64,000 bases of DNA from Nocardioides marinus (GTDB taxonomy: Bacteria; Pseudomonadota; Alphaproteobacteria; Rhodobacterales; Rhodobacteraceae). The notes under the pieces are model-generated. The model was not told the origin of the DNA, did not search any database, and worked only from the letters and a program-made list of their open reading frames with translations. Shown here in pieces: positions 29,045-37,173 of this stretch. Each line of letters opens with the position of its first letter. Positions within the stretch are counted from its first letter, which is position 1. The stretch spans positions 27,958 through 91,957 of the forward strand of contig JAHVJD010000011.1 of NCBI GenBank assembly GCA_019801415.1, written 5' to 3'. The position numbers and the translations under genes are program-made.

Positions 29045-30376
29045 ATGCCCGGACCCCGACTGCCCCATTTCCAATCTGATCTGGCCCTGCCAAAATCTGT
29101 CGACGCCGTGGTGATCGGCGGTGGCATCATCGGTGCGGCCACTGCGCTGGAACTGGCAGAGCGCGGCCATTCGGTGCTGCTGTGCGAAAAGGGGCAGATT
29201 GCCGGAGAGCAAAGCTCGCGCAACTGGGGGTGGGTGCGGATCTCCTGTCGCGACCCGCGGGAAATCCCGCTGATGGCGCGGGCGCTGACCCTGTGGGAGG
29301 GGCTGAACGAACGCACCGGGCGAGATACCGGATATCATCGCTCGGGCATCCTGTTCACGGCCGAAAGCGCCAAGAAGGAAGCCCGGCTGGAACGTTGGCT
29401 GCGCAACCTGGACGGTTTGGGGCAGCAGGCGCATATGGTGCGCGGCACCTCGCTTGCAGCCTTGGTGCCGGGGCATCCGGCCAGGGTCCGGGCCGGGCTC
29501 TACACGCCGCTGGACGGGCGGGCGGAACCGCAGTTCGCGACCCATGCCATCGCCGCGGCGGCGCAGGCGGCCGGTGCCAAGGTGATGACCGAATGCGCCG
29601 TGCGCAGCGTCGAGACCTCCGCCGGTCGCATCAGCGGGGTGATGACGGAACGCGGCCGCGTGGCCTGTTCGGCGGTGGTGGTGGCGGGCGGCGCCTGGTC
29701 GCGGCTGTTTCTGGGCAATGCCGGCATCGACCTGCCGCAGCTCAAGGTGCTCAGCTCGGTGCTGCGGACCTCGGCGGTGCAGGGCGGGCCAGGGCCGGCG
29801 CTTTATACCGACAAGCTGGGGCTGCGCAAACGGGCCGACGGGGGCTACACCATTGCCGATGCGGATGAAAACGTCGTGGACCTGGTGCCGGACAGTTTCC
29901 GGCTGGGCTGGAAATTCCTGCCCAGCTTGCGGCAGGAATGGCGCAGCCTGCGGTTCCGCCTGTCACACCGCTGGCGCGAGGAGGCCGCGCAGGAGCGCCG
30001 CTGGCAACCACATCAGACCACCCCGTTCGAACGCTGCCGGGTGCTCGATCCGGCCCCGTCGCAAACGGCCTTGAAACGCGGCTGGGCGGCGGCGCAGGCG
30101 GATTTCCCGGTTCTGCGCAGCGCCGATGTGGTGCAAAGCTGGGCCGGGATGATCGACGTCACCCCCGACGCGATCCCGGTGATCTCGCAGGCCGATGATC
30201 TGCCGGGGCTGTTTGTTGCCACCGGGTTTTCCGGCCATGGTTTCGGCATCGGCCCGGCGGCGGGTCAGCTGGCCGCGGATCTGGTCACCGGGGATGCGCC
30301 GGTTGTCGATCCGCATCCGTTCCGGCTGTCGCGGTTTTCCGACGGTACGCGCTACGGCCCGCAGCCCGGCTGCTGA
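29045..30376 (+). CDS. FAD-dependent oxidoreductase, D-amino-acid oxidase (DAO) family
   Basis: 443 residues. The Rossmann dinucleotide loop VVIGGGIIGAATALELAERGHSVLLCEKG (residues about 22-50) is clear. A VVVAGGAWSRLFLG segment and a C-terminal ATGFSGHGFGIGPAAGQLAADLV FAD-binding block follow. It probably oxidises an amino acid or N-methyl amine; the substrate is unknown. Its 3' end overlaps the convergent diguanylate cyclase gene by 25 bases. TGACGTCA lies about 60 bases upstream of the start. Confidence 0.88.
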   Translation: MPGPRLPHFQSDLALPKSVDAVVIGGGIIGAATALELAERGHSVLLCEKGQIAGEQSSRNWGWVRISCRDPREIPLMARALTLWEGLNERTGRDTGYHRSGILFTAESAKKEARLERWLRNLDGLGQQAHMVRGTSLAALVPGHPARVRAGLYTPLDGRAEPQFATHAIAAAAQAAGAKVMTECAVRSVETSAGRISGVMTERGRVACSAVVVAGGAWSRLFLGNAGIDLPQLKVLSSVLRTSAVQGGPGPALYTDKLGLRKRADGGYTIADADENVVDLVPDSFRLGWKFLPSLRQEWRSLRFRLSHRWREEAAQERRWQPHQTTPFERCRVLDPAPSQTALKRGWAAAQADFPVLRSADVVQSWAGMIDVTPDAIPVISQADDLPGLFVATGFSGHGFGIGPAAGQLAADLVTGDAPVVDPHPFRLSRFSDGTRYGPQPGC

Positions 30377-31926
30377 GCACTGCAGTCGGCGGCGTCGCGT
30401 ATGCAGTTGCGCCCGCCCGCCTTGGCGGCATAGACTGCCCGATCGGCGGCGTTCAGCAGATCCTGCGGCGTGCTGCCATCCTCGGGGAAGCTGGCAACGC
30501 CCACCGACACGGTGACCCGCGGCAGCGTGCCTGCCCCGTAGCGCAGCCTCAGACTCTCGATGGCCTGCCGCAATGCCTCCGCCGCGTGCAAGGCCTGCTC
30601 CTTGTCGGTGTCGGGCAGAAAGACCGAAAACTCCTCGCCGCCGAAGCGGCTGCAGATCTCGCCATGGGTGAACAACCCATGCAGCCCGTCGCCAATGGCC
30701 CGCAAGACGGTATCACCGGCATCGTGGCCATGGTTGTCGTTGAACAGCTTGAAGCGGTCGACATCAAAGCTGAGCACTGCAGCCTGTCCCATCTGCCGTT
30801 CTGCCATCATCAAACCACCGCGCAGAGCGTTCAGCAGGTGGCGTCGATTGTACAGACCGGTCAGCGGATCGCGGGTGGACTGGTCGTGCAATTCGTCGCG
30901 CAGTTTCACGTTCGCGATCGCCAGCGAAATATGCTCGCAGCATTGCAGGGCCAGCCGGTGACTGGCGTCGCGGCGCTCGGCGCTGTCATCGGGAGCGAAC
31001 TTGACATGCATCAGCCCCACCGTGTTGCCATGGGCGACGATCGGCACGCAGCCGTATTCCTCTGGCGTCTGGGGCAGTCTCTGATCCTGGACATGCGCGC
31101 AGGCAAAGGATATCCGGTCCTGACGGTATCGGTACTGTCGCCCGCGCCGCAGCGACCAGCAGCTGTCCGGCAGGATATGGTCGCGCATGGGGGTGCTGCC
31201 CCAGCTGCACACCCCGTCCAGAACATCGCGGGAATTGGCGTAGATATAGATTTCCCCGGCCGAGCCGGGCAGGATCTGGGCCATGAAGGTGGCGGTGATC
31301 TTGTACAGCTCTTCCAGCGACTTGCAGCTTTGCAACCACTCGTCCAGCTCCGACAGCAGCCGGGCTTCCTTGCGCCAGGCCTGTTCCGCCGCCAGCGCCC
31401 GCAAGGCCGTCAATTCAGCCTCCTCGGCCTTCTGCTTGGCCTTCGTCAGCTCCTCCGCATCGCGGCGATACTGAGTGACGTCCGTGTAGCTGGTGACATG
31501 GCCGCCGTCGGGCAGGCGGCGTGTCTCGATCGACAGGATGCGCCCCGATGCCATGCGGCGATCGGCGCTGAAGCGATCCTTGCCCGAGTGGAAATCGATC
31601 CGGGCCTGGGCTGCGCTGGCCGCGGTGACGTCCCCGCGTGCCACCGCCGCGGTGAAGAAGTCCTCCCGCGACAACCCGATGCGCAGGTCAGTCTCGTGCA
31701 ATTCCAGCACTTCCAGCACGCGCTGGTTGAACAATTCGCAGCGGCCATCCGCGGACCAGACAACAATGCCTTGCGACAGCCGGTCAACAATATCGCGAAA
31801 ACGGTCCAGCGAGGGCTGGACCGGGTCGGCGACATGCCGTGGCGCGTCCGGCGCAGAGGCGCCGGATGACTGTCGTTGGGTGAAGGTCGATTGATCGTTC
31901 ACGGGCAACCCTGGGCTAACTGGCAT
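30352..31926 (-). CDS. PAS-GAF-GGDEF diguanylate cyclase
   Basis: 524 residues. A PAS-like domain (about 40-150, IVDRLSQGIVVWSADGRCELFNQRVLEVL) and a short coiled coil (about 155-195) come first. A GAF-like domain (about 200-335) and a GGDEF domain (about 350-510) follow, with active site GGEEF at 429-433 and SFDVDRFKLFNDNHGHDAGD. It should make cyclic di-GMP from GTP. Four residues upstream of the active loop read THGE where an RxxD inhibitory site would stand, so product inhibition is probably absent. No membrane segment, so it is cytoplasmic. Confidence 0.92.
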   Translation of the reverse strand: MPVSPGLPVNDQSTFTQRQSSGASAPDAPRHVADPVQPSLDRFRDIVDRLSQGIVVWSADGRCELFNQRVLEVLELHETDLRIGLSREDFFTAAVARGDVTAASAAQARIDFHSGKDRFSADRRMASGRILSIETRRLPDGGHVTSYTDVTQYRRDAEELTKAKQKAEEAELTALRALAAEQAWRKEARLLSELDEWLQSCKSLEELYKITATFMAQILPGSAGEIYIYANSRDVLDGVCSWGSTPMRDHILPDSCWSLRRGRQYRYRQDRISFACAHVQDQRLPQTPEEYGCVPIVAHGNTVGLMHVKFAPDDSAERRDASHRLALQCCEHISLAIANVKLRDELHDQSTRDPLTGLYNRRHLLNALRGGLMMAERQMGQAAVLSFDVDRFKLFNDNHGHDAGDTVLRAIGDGLHGLFTHGEICSRFGGEEFSVFLPDTDKEQALHAAEALRQAIESLRLRYGAGTLPRVTVSVGVASFPEDGSTPQDLLNAADRAVYAAKAGGRNCIRDAADCSAQQPGCGP

Positions 31927-32013
31927 TCAGTCGCCTCAGGGTAGCAAAGGGGGTGTGCCCTTTCTAAATGGCACCCGGCGATCTGCTTGAAATTTGACTC
32001 AAGCGGTAGGGGT

Positions 32014-32955
32014 CTACCCCATCAGTTGATAGCTGACCGGCACATAGCGGAACCCGTCTCCGCGGGTCTCGACGAAACCGGCGGCGGGGAAGGGCATGTG
32101 GTAGCCAATCATCGGCACCCGATCCGCGGCCAGCATGCGCAACACCTGCCGCCGCGACTGGGTGGCGGCGGGTTTGTCGGCGTCAAAGCTCACCGCCCAG
32201 TCCGGATGCGCAAAGCTCCAGACATAGTGGTTGGCCAGGTCCGCGGTCAGCATCAGTTGCCGCCCGCCGCTGTCCAGCATGAAGCACATGTGCCCCGGCG
32301 TGTGGCCGTGGCTTGCCACGGCAGTGATGCCGGAGGCGACACGGGCACCATCCTCGATGAAGGTGGTGCGTTCCGTCAGTGGCGTGACATTCTGCGCCAC
32401 GAGATCGCCGACGCGGTGGCCGGGGTCCATCGCCGACCAAAAATTGTACTCGGTCGCCCCCATGACGTATCGGGCATTGGGGAAGGTCGGCGCGCCATCC
32501 GTCATCAGCCCGCCGATATGGTCGGGATGCATGTGGGTAATCACCACCACGTCGATGGCCTCGGGTGTCACCCCCGCGGCTGCCAGGGCGCGCGGCAGCC
32601 CCCCCTGGCCGAGGCCGGTGTCAAACAGCACCAGCTCGCCGCCAGTTTCCACCAGCGTGGGCGTGAAATAAAATTGTGCGGCCTCAGACGAGATGAAGTT
32701 CTCCTCGGACACCTTGCGGAACTCCTCTTCGCTGACATTGCCGCCAAAAATCTCCTTCGGGCCTTCGCGCAGGGCCGTGGCGTCCAGCAACGTGGTGACC
32801 GGCATCTCGCCCAGGGTGAAGGTGCGCGCGATCGGCATTGCGGCACCGGCGTCGTCTTGCGACTCCGAACCCGCCAGGACAGGTGTCGCGGCACCGGCGA
32901 GGGGGAGGGTGGCCGCGCCGGTCAGAGCCGCGCGCCGGGTCATTGAGACAGTCAT
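32014..32955 (-). CDS. Exported MBL-fold metallo-hydrolase
   Basis: 313 residues. A Tat-like signal (MTRRAALTGAATLPLAGAATPVLA) precedes a metallo-beta-lactamase domain. The zinc motif is THMHPDHIGG, with further ligands in SHGHTPGHM and LTADLANHYVW. Members include quorum-quenching lactonases and other hydrolases, so the substrate is open. Tat export suits cofactor loading before export. The ATG four codons downstream is an alternative start. Confidence 0.88.
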   Translation of the reverse strand: MTVSMTRRAALTGAATLPLAGAATPVLAGSESQDDAGAAMPIARTFTLGEMPVTTLLDATALREGPKEIFGGNVSEEEFRKVSEENFISSEAAQFYFTPTLVETGGELVLFDTGLGQGGLPRALAAAGVTPEAIDVVVITHMHPDHIGGLMTDGAPTFPNARYVMGATEYNFWSAMDPGHRVGDLVAQNVTPLTERTTFIEDGARVASGITAVASHGHTPGHMCFMLDSGGRQLMLTADLANHYVWSFAHPDWAVSFDADKPAATQSRRQVLRMLAADRVPMIGYHMPFPAAGFVETRGDGFRYVPVSYQLMG

Positions 32956-33239
32956 GGCAGGTCCTCTCTTGTGGGTCGATCGGGCCTATCCTAGGCCAGT
33001 TGCCGTGCAATTCTTCAAACATTCGCGTGAACGGCGCGGCGGATGCGCCTCCGACGCCGGTCCCGGATTGTGATGCGCTCGGGCCAAAACGGGTGCGACG
33101 GCCTCCGGCTGCGTGCGGTCATCCCGACGGGCGGCGCACCACAGCCTGCCTGGGCTTCTGCGGTGCGGGGGGGGCGCCTTGCGTGAAACTGGACAATTGC
33201 CTGCCCATGTGACAAGCCAGCGGCAACAGGAGACATGTG

Positions 33240-34565
33240 ATGACCACCACCCGTTTTGCCCCGTCGCCGACCGGCTATATCCACGTCGGCAACCTGCGCA
33301 CCGCGCTGATGAACTACCTGATCGCCCGCAAGGCCGACGGCACCTTCATCCTGCGCATCGACGACACCGACCCCGAGCGGTCGAAGGAAGAATACGTCGA
33401 TGCCATCAAGGAAGACCTGGAATGGCTGGGTCTGACCTGGGACAAGGTGGAGCGCCAGTCCGAACGGCTGGATCGCTACCATGAGGCTGCGGACCGCCTG
33501 CGCGAGATCGGCCGCTTCTACGAGGCGTTCGAGACCCCGACCGAACTCGACCTGAAGCGCAAGAAGCAGCTCAACATGGGCAAGCCGCCGGTCTATGACC
33601 GCGCCGCGCTGGCGCTGTCGGACGAAGAAAAGGCCGCCCTGCGCGCCGAGCGTGGCGACGGCGTCTGGCGCTTCAAGCTCGACCACGAGCGGATCGAATG
33701 GACCGACGGCATCCTCGGCGATATCTCGATTGATGCGGCCTCGGTCTCCGACCCGGTGCTGATCCGGGGCGACGGGCAGTTCCTGTACACGCTGGCGTCG
33801 GTCGTCGATGACACCGAGATGGGCGTGACCAACGTGGTGCGTGGCTCGGACCACGTGACCAACACTGCCACCCAGATCCAGATCATCGAGGCGCTCGGCG
33901 GCGCCGTGCCGTCCTTTGCGCACCACTCGCTGCTGACCGGCCCGCAGGGCGAGGCGTTGTCCAAGCGTCTGGGCACCCTGGCGCTGCGCGACCTGCGCGA
34001 GGCGGGTGTGCAGCCGATGGCGCTGTTGTCGCTGATGGCGCGGCTGGGGTCGTCCGATCCGGTCGAGCTGCGCTCGGACATGGCCGAGCTGATCGAGGGC
34101 TTCGACATCACCCGCTTCGGCGCCGCGCCGACCAAGTTCGACGTCGAGGATCTCTACCCGCTGACCGCCCGCTACCTGCAGTCGCTGCCGCTCGAGGCGG
34201 TGCAGTCCCACGTGGATGCGCTGGGCGTGCCGGCAGAGAAACAGGCGGCCTTCTGGGACATGGCCAAGGAAAACATCACCACGCTGAAGGACCTGGCCGG
34301 CTGGTGGCAGCTGTGCCGCGACGGCGCCGAGCCGCTGGTGGCCGATGAGGACAAGGAGTTCATCGCCGAGGCCATGGCGATGCTGCCCGAAGGCCCCTAT
34401 GACGCCGACAGCTGGGGCAAGTGGACGGCAGAGGTCAAGGCCGCGACCGGCCGCAAGGGCAAGGGCCTGTTCATGCCGCTGCGCAAGGCGGTGACCGGCA
34501 TGGAGCGCGGCCCCGACATGTCGGCGCTGCTGGCGCTGATGGAGAAGGTCCGCGCTCGCGGCTGA
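33240..34565 (+). CDS. gltX: Glutamyl-tRNA synthetase
   Basis: 441 residues from ATG 33240, seven bases after an AGGAG site; an in-frame GTG at 33237 is also possible. It is a class I enzyme with the HIGH-type motif SPTGYIHVGNLRTAL and KMSKS-type LSKRLGTLALRDL. It charges tRNA-Glu, and perhaps tRNA-Gln if the cell uses transamidation. The length is shorter than the E. coli enzyme and typical of one of two GltX paralogues in many alphaproteobacteria. Confidence 0.95.
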   Translation: MTTTRFAPSPTGYIHVGNLRTALMNYLIARKADGTFILRIDDTDPERSKEEYVDAIKEDLEWLGLTWDKVERQSERLDRYHEAADRLREIGRFYEAFETPTELDLKRKKQLNMGKPPVYDRAALALSDEEKAALRAERGDGVWRFKLDHERIEWTDGILGDISIDAASVSDPVLIRGDGQFLYTLASVVDDTEMGVTNVVRGSDHVTNTATQIQIIEALGGAVPSFAHHSLLTGPQGEALSKRLGTLALRDLREAGVQPMALLSLMARLGSSDPVELRSDMAELIEGFDITRFGAAPTKFDVEDLYPLTARYLQSLPLEAVQSHVDALGVPAEKQAAFWDMAKENITTLKDLAGWWQLCRDGAEPLVADEDKEFIAEAMAMLPEGPYDADSWGKWTAEVKAATGRKGKGLFMPLRKAVTGMERGPDMSALLALMEKVRARG

Positions 34566-34591
34566 ACCGCCAAAGCCATCAAGAGACACAG

Positions 34592-34620
34592 GGGCGGTGC
34601 CAGCAGGCGCCGCCCTTTTT
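34592..34620 (+). terminator. Intrinsic terminator after gltX
   Basis: A ten-base stem (34592-34601 with 34606-34615, one G-T pair) closes the tetraloop AGCA and is followed by TTTTT. It lies 27 bases after the gltX stop. Confidence 0.9.
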
Positions 34621-34698
34621 CGTGCCGCTGACTGGTGCTGCGGAGATCTCCCGCCCGCCGCAGCTGCATCAGAGATGCCGCCGCTGCAGTTGGGCCGG

Positions 34699-34788
34699 GC
34701 GCCGCGCTGATGCGCGGCGCGGCACCGCCTCCCCCGCGGGGGAGGCGGTGCCATGCCCAACGGTGAGGGCGCATGAATTTCATGCGCG
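34699..34788. repeat. Three stacked palindromes between gltX and the DUF2254 gene
   Basis: First, a nine-base stem with loop TGAT (34699-34720). Second, directly abutting it, a perfect 32-base palindrome (34721-34752, centre CCCCCGCGGGGG). Third, GCGCATGA/TCATGCGC with a three-base loop near 34770-34788. None has a T-run. The 270-base gap around them holds no credible gene. They may be a REP-like element, a protein-binding site or mRNA-end structures. Confidence 0.6.
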
Positions 34789-34835
34789 CAAGCGGGCGGG
34801 AGCGTCTCGCAGCAGCTGCGGGGGGTGGCCGTGGG

Positions 34836-36029
34836 TCAGCCCCAACGGCCGTCGTGCACCTCCTCGCACATCTTTCTGGCGGCCTTGGCCATTGCCGGGT
34901 TGGGATGGCTGGCCAGCGCGTCCAGTGACTTTTCCATCCAGCGCATCACCGAGGGCGAGTCGCTGCCGCAGCGGGCGATTGGCGGGAAGGCGCAGTGCAG
35001 CAGGTGCCCGGCGGTGACCGGCGGCACGCTGACATGGGGATAGGTCGGCTTGCGGGTGTCGCTGGTCTCATCTGCGGGCATGTTCTCCCACAGCAGCCGC
35101 TCCAGTCGGCCCATCACCTCCACCGCGGTGCCGGGATCGTTGACGCCGGGCGACAACGCGCGTTGCGCGGTTTCCGCCAGCAGCAGCAGGCCGAACGACG
35201 GATCCTGGTCGAAACTGCGCACGTCGCCGATGTCGATGGCAGCCGAGGCGGCCTTGCAGAACTCATTGTCGCCACCGGTTGCCCAGGCCACGGGCTGGCC
35301 GCGCAGGATGTAGTCCCCCGCTGCCCGCGTCAGGGTGATCTCGACCCCGCTGTCCTTTGCCAGTTCGTTCAGCCGCGAGAGGCCGATGAAGCGGACAAAC
35401 CCGCTTTTGGCGGCGGGGATCTCGACCGCGTCTTCCGGTCTGTCCGCATCTGCGGCGCAGCGCCCGCCGAGGCAGGGCTTGTCCAGCCGGTCGCGCAGGC
35501 TGTCGCGGGTGCGGCGTTCGATCAGGCGCAGGGTGTGGTCCATGCTGCCAAGACTCGACAGGTGATCGATCCAGCGCAGGATGGCGCCGACGATCAGCAC
35601 CACCACGATGACGGTCAGGCCAAAGACCACCAGCGCGCCCTCCGGCGTGAAATACCGCGCGCGGAACAGGATCACCGCGCTGAGCGAATAGATGAAGCCG
35701 CTGACGAAGGTCGCCAGCACCCGGTGGGTAACCGTGTCCTCCAGCAGCAGCCGGTAGACCCGCGGCGTCGCCATCGAGGCGGCGGTGCGGTAGGCGCTGA
35801 CCATGACGTTGAGCGAAAAGGTGGTCACCGCCAGCATGCCCGAGGCGAGGATCGTCAGCACCGGCAGCACCGCCTCGCGGCCGAAATCCTCGCTGACGCT
35901 GCCGGGCAGCAGCGGTTTTGCCAGGGGGGCAAGGAGCAGCGCCAGCAGCGAGGCCAGCGAAATCACGACAACCCTGAACCAGAGCTGCCGGGCAATCCGG
36001 CCCAGGTGCAAAAGCGCCTTTTCGATCAT
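34836..36029 (-). CDS. DUF2254 family membrane protein
   Basis: 397 residues. Four hydrophobic segments lie in the first 160 residues (VVVISLASLLALLLAPL, LPVLTILASGMLAVTTFSL, VLATFVSGFIYSLSAVILF, ALVVFGLTVIVVVLIVGAILRW). A soluble part follows, with NDPGTAVEVMGRL and a C-terminal regulator-like region. DUF2254 proteins have no known function. Its start overlaps the stop of the cyclotransferase gene by four bases (ATGA), so the two are one transcription unit. Confidence 0.88.
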   Translation of the reverse strand: MIEKALLHLGRIARQLWFRVVVISLASLLALLLAPLAKPLLPGSVSEDFGREAVLPVLTILASGMLAVTTFSLNVMVSAYRTAASMATPRVYRLLLEDTVTHRVLATFVSGFIYSLSAVILFRARYFTPEGALVVFGLTVIVVVLIVGAILRWIDHLSSLGSMDHTLRLIERRTRDSLRDRLDKPCLGGRCAADADRPEDAVEIPAAKSGFVRFIGLSRLNELAKDSGVEITLTRAAGDYILRGQPVAWATGGDNEFCKAASAAIDIGDVRSFDQDPSFGLLLLAETAQRALSPGVNDPGTAVEVMGRLERLLWENMPADETSDTRKPTYPHVSVPPVTAGHLLHCAFPPIARCGSDSPSVMRWMEKSLDALASHPNPAMAKAARKMCEEVHDGRWG

Positions 36030-36598
36030 GCCTCCAACGCTATCCGCCGGGCGCCGGTCCTGTCGACCAGTTTGTCGAACAGGGCGCGCTCTGCCGCGGC
36101 GATCGGCTGGTGGCGCGGATAGCGCGGCGCGGCGCGGTCGTCGAGAATGGGCGCATCCCAGCCGTCGGTGGTGGCGATGAAGCCTTGCACGCCGGCCTCG
36201 CCGAACTGCTGCAGGTAGCCCTGCAGCACCACGTCCAGGTAGCTGAGCAGGATCGGGTGTTTCCGGGCCGCCTTGCGGTGGTGCGCGGCGGGCACCGCGT
36301 AGACCGACACGTCCGGTGCGCCGTCCAGGTCATGGGTCACCCGGTCGGCGGCCGCCAGGCGTTCATAGGCGAATTCGCGCGCATCCAGCGCCGCCCAGTC
36401 GGCCCCCGGCACCTCTGCGATCAGCCCGTCGATCTCGCTGGCGTCGCAGGGCACCGCCGACAGAATCGCAACGTCGCTCAGGTCGGTATGGACCCAGGCC
36501 CGCCGCCAGCCCCGCAGCCGCGCCGTCCGCGCGCCGCCATAGCTGTGCGTTGCGGTGTTCACCAGGCTGCCATAGCCAAAGAAATAGGGGGCCGTCAT
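36026..36598 (-). CDS. Gamma-glutamylcyclotransferase-like (ChaC/GGCT fold) protein
   Basis: 190 residues from ATG 36598; the open frame upstream to 36694 lacks support. The fold signature FGYGSLV is at residues 7-13. An acidic catalytic residue is expected in the middle segment, where GADWAALDAREFAYERL fits. ChaC-type members degrade glutathione to 5-oxoproline and Cys-Gly. Linked to DUF2254 by an ATGA overlap, and divergent from the nsrR-like gene across a region with an FNR-type box. Confidence 0.82.
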   Translation of the reverse strand: MTAPYFFGYGSLVNTATHSYGGARTARLRGWRRAWVHTDLSDVAILSAVPCDASEIDGLIAEVPGADWAALDAREFAYERLAAADRVTHDLDGAPDVSVYAVPAAHHRKAARKHPILLSYLDVVLQGYLQQFGEAGVQGFIATTDGWDAPILDDRAAPRYPRHQPIAAAERALFDKLVDRTGARRIALEA

Positions 36599-36626
36599 GC
36601 ACTGTGCCTTTCTGCGCCTTGTCTGA

Positions 36627-36640
36627 TTGATGTATGTCAA
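36627..36640. promoter_or_regulatory. FNR/Dnr-type box in the divergent region
   Basis: TTGATGTATGTCAA matches the TTGAY-N4-RTCAA pattern bound by FnrL and by nitric-oxide-sensing Dnr/NnrR regulators in Rhodobacterales. It sits between divergent starts at 36598 and 36697, about 57 bases upstream of the nsrR-like start. It could activate either gene when oxygen is low or NO is present. Confidence 0.7.
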
Positions 36641-36696
36641 ACCGGTTTTTGCGCCCCTATGCAATAACCGATGCAGCACAGCTGCGGGAGCCACCC

Positions 36697-37146
36697 ATGC
36701 GCATAACCAAAAGGACCAACATCGCCGTCAGGCTGCTGATGTATTGCGCCGCCCATGCGGAGCGGCTGGTCACCAAGGCCGAGATCGCGGAGTGCTGCAA
36801 TATCTCGGAGAACCACCTGGCGCAGGTCATCAACCAGCTCAGCCAGCTGGGCTATCTCAGCACCCAGCGGGGCCGCAACGGCGGGATGAACCTGGCGCGA
36901 CCGCCCGCGCAGATCCGCATCGGGGATGTGTTTCGCGACGTGGAGGGCAATCTGCCGATGGTCGAATGCTTCGCCGATGCCGACAACACCTGCCCGCTGA
37001 CGGATGCCTGCCGACTGAAGACAGCCCTGGCCGATGCGGCGCAGGCGTTTTATGCGTCGCTCGATGACATCTCGCTGGAGGCGCTGGTCTGTGACAACCA
37101 TGACCTGCTGCGGATCCTGCAACCGATGGCCTGCAGCGCCCGGTGA
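36697..37146 (+). CDS. nsrR: Rrf2-family [Fe-S] regulator, NsrR-like
   Basis: 149 residues from ATG 36697. The winged helix (MRITKRTNIAVRLLMYCAAH, NISENHLAQVINQLSQLGYL) matches Rrf2 proteins and is closest in my recollection to NsrR. Cysteines 91, 99 and 105 lie at the expected iron-sulfur positions (NsrR of E. coli: 91, 96, 102), so a NO-sensitive cluster is likely. NsrR represses NO-detoxifying genes. The FNR/Dnr box upstream fits. IscR or RirA identity seems less likely from the cysteine spacing. Confidence 0.82.
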   Translation: MRITKRTNIAVRLLMYCAAHAERLVTKAEIAECCNISENHLAQVINQLSQLGYLSTQRGRNGGMNLARPPAQIRIGDVFRDVEGNLPMVECFADADNTCPLTDACRLKTALADAAQAFYASLDDISLEALVCDNHDLLRILQPMACSAR

Positions 37147-37173
37147 CGGGGAAGCGCCCAACTCCGCCTGGAC

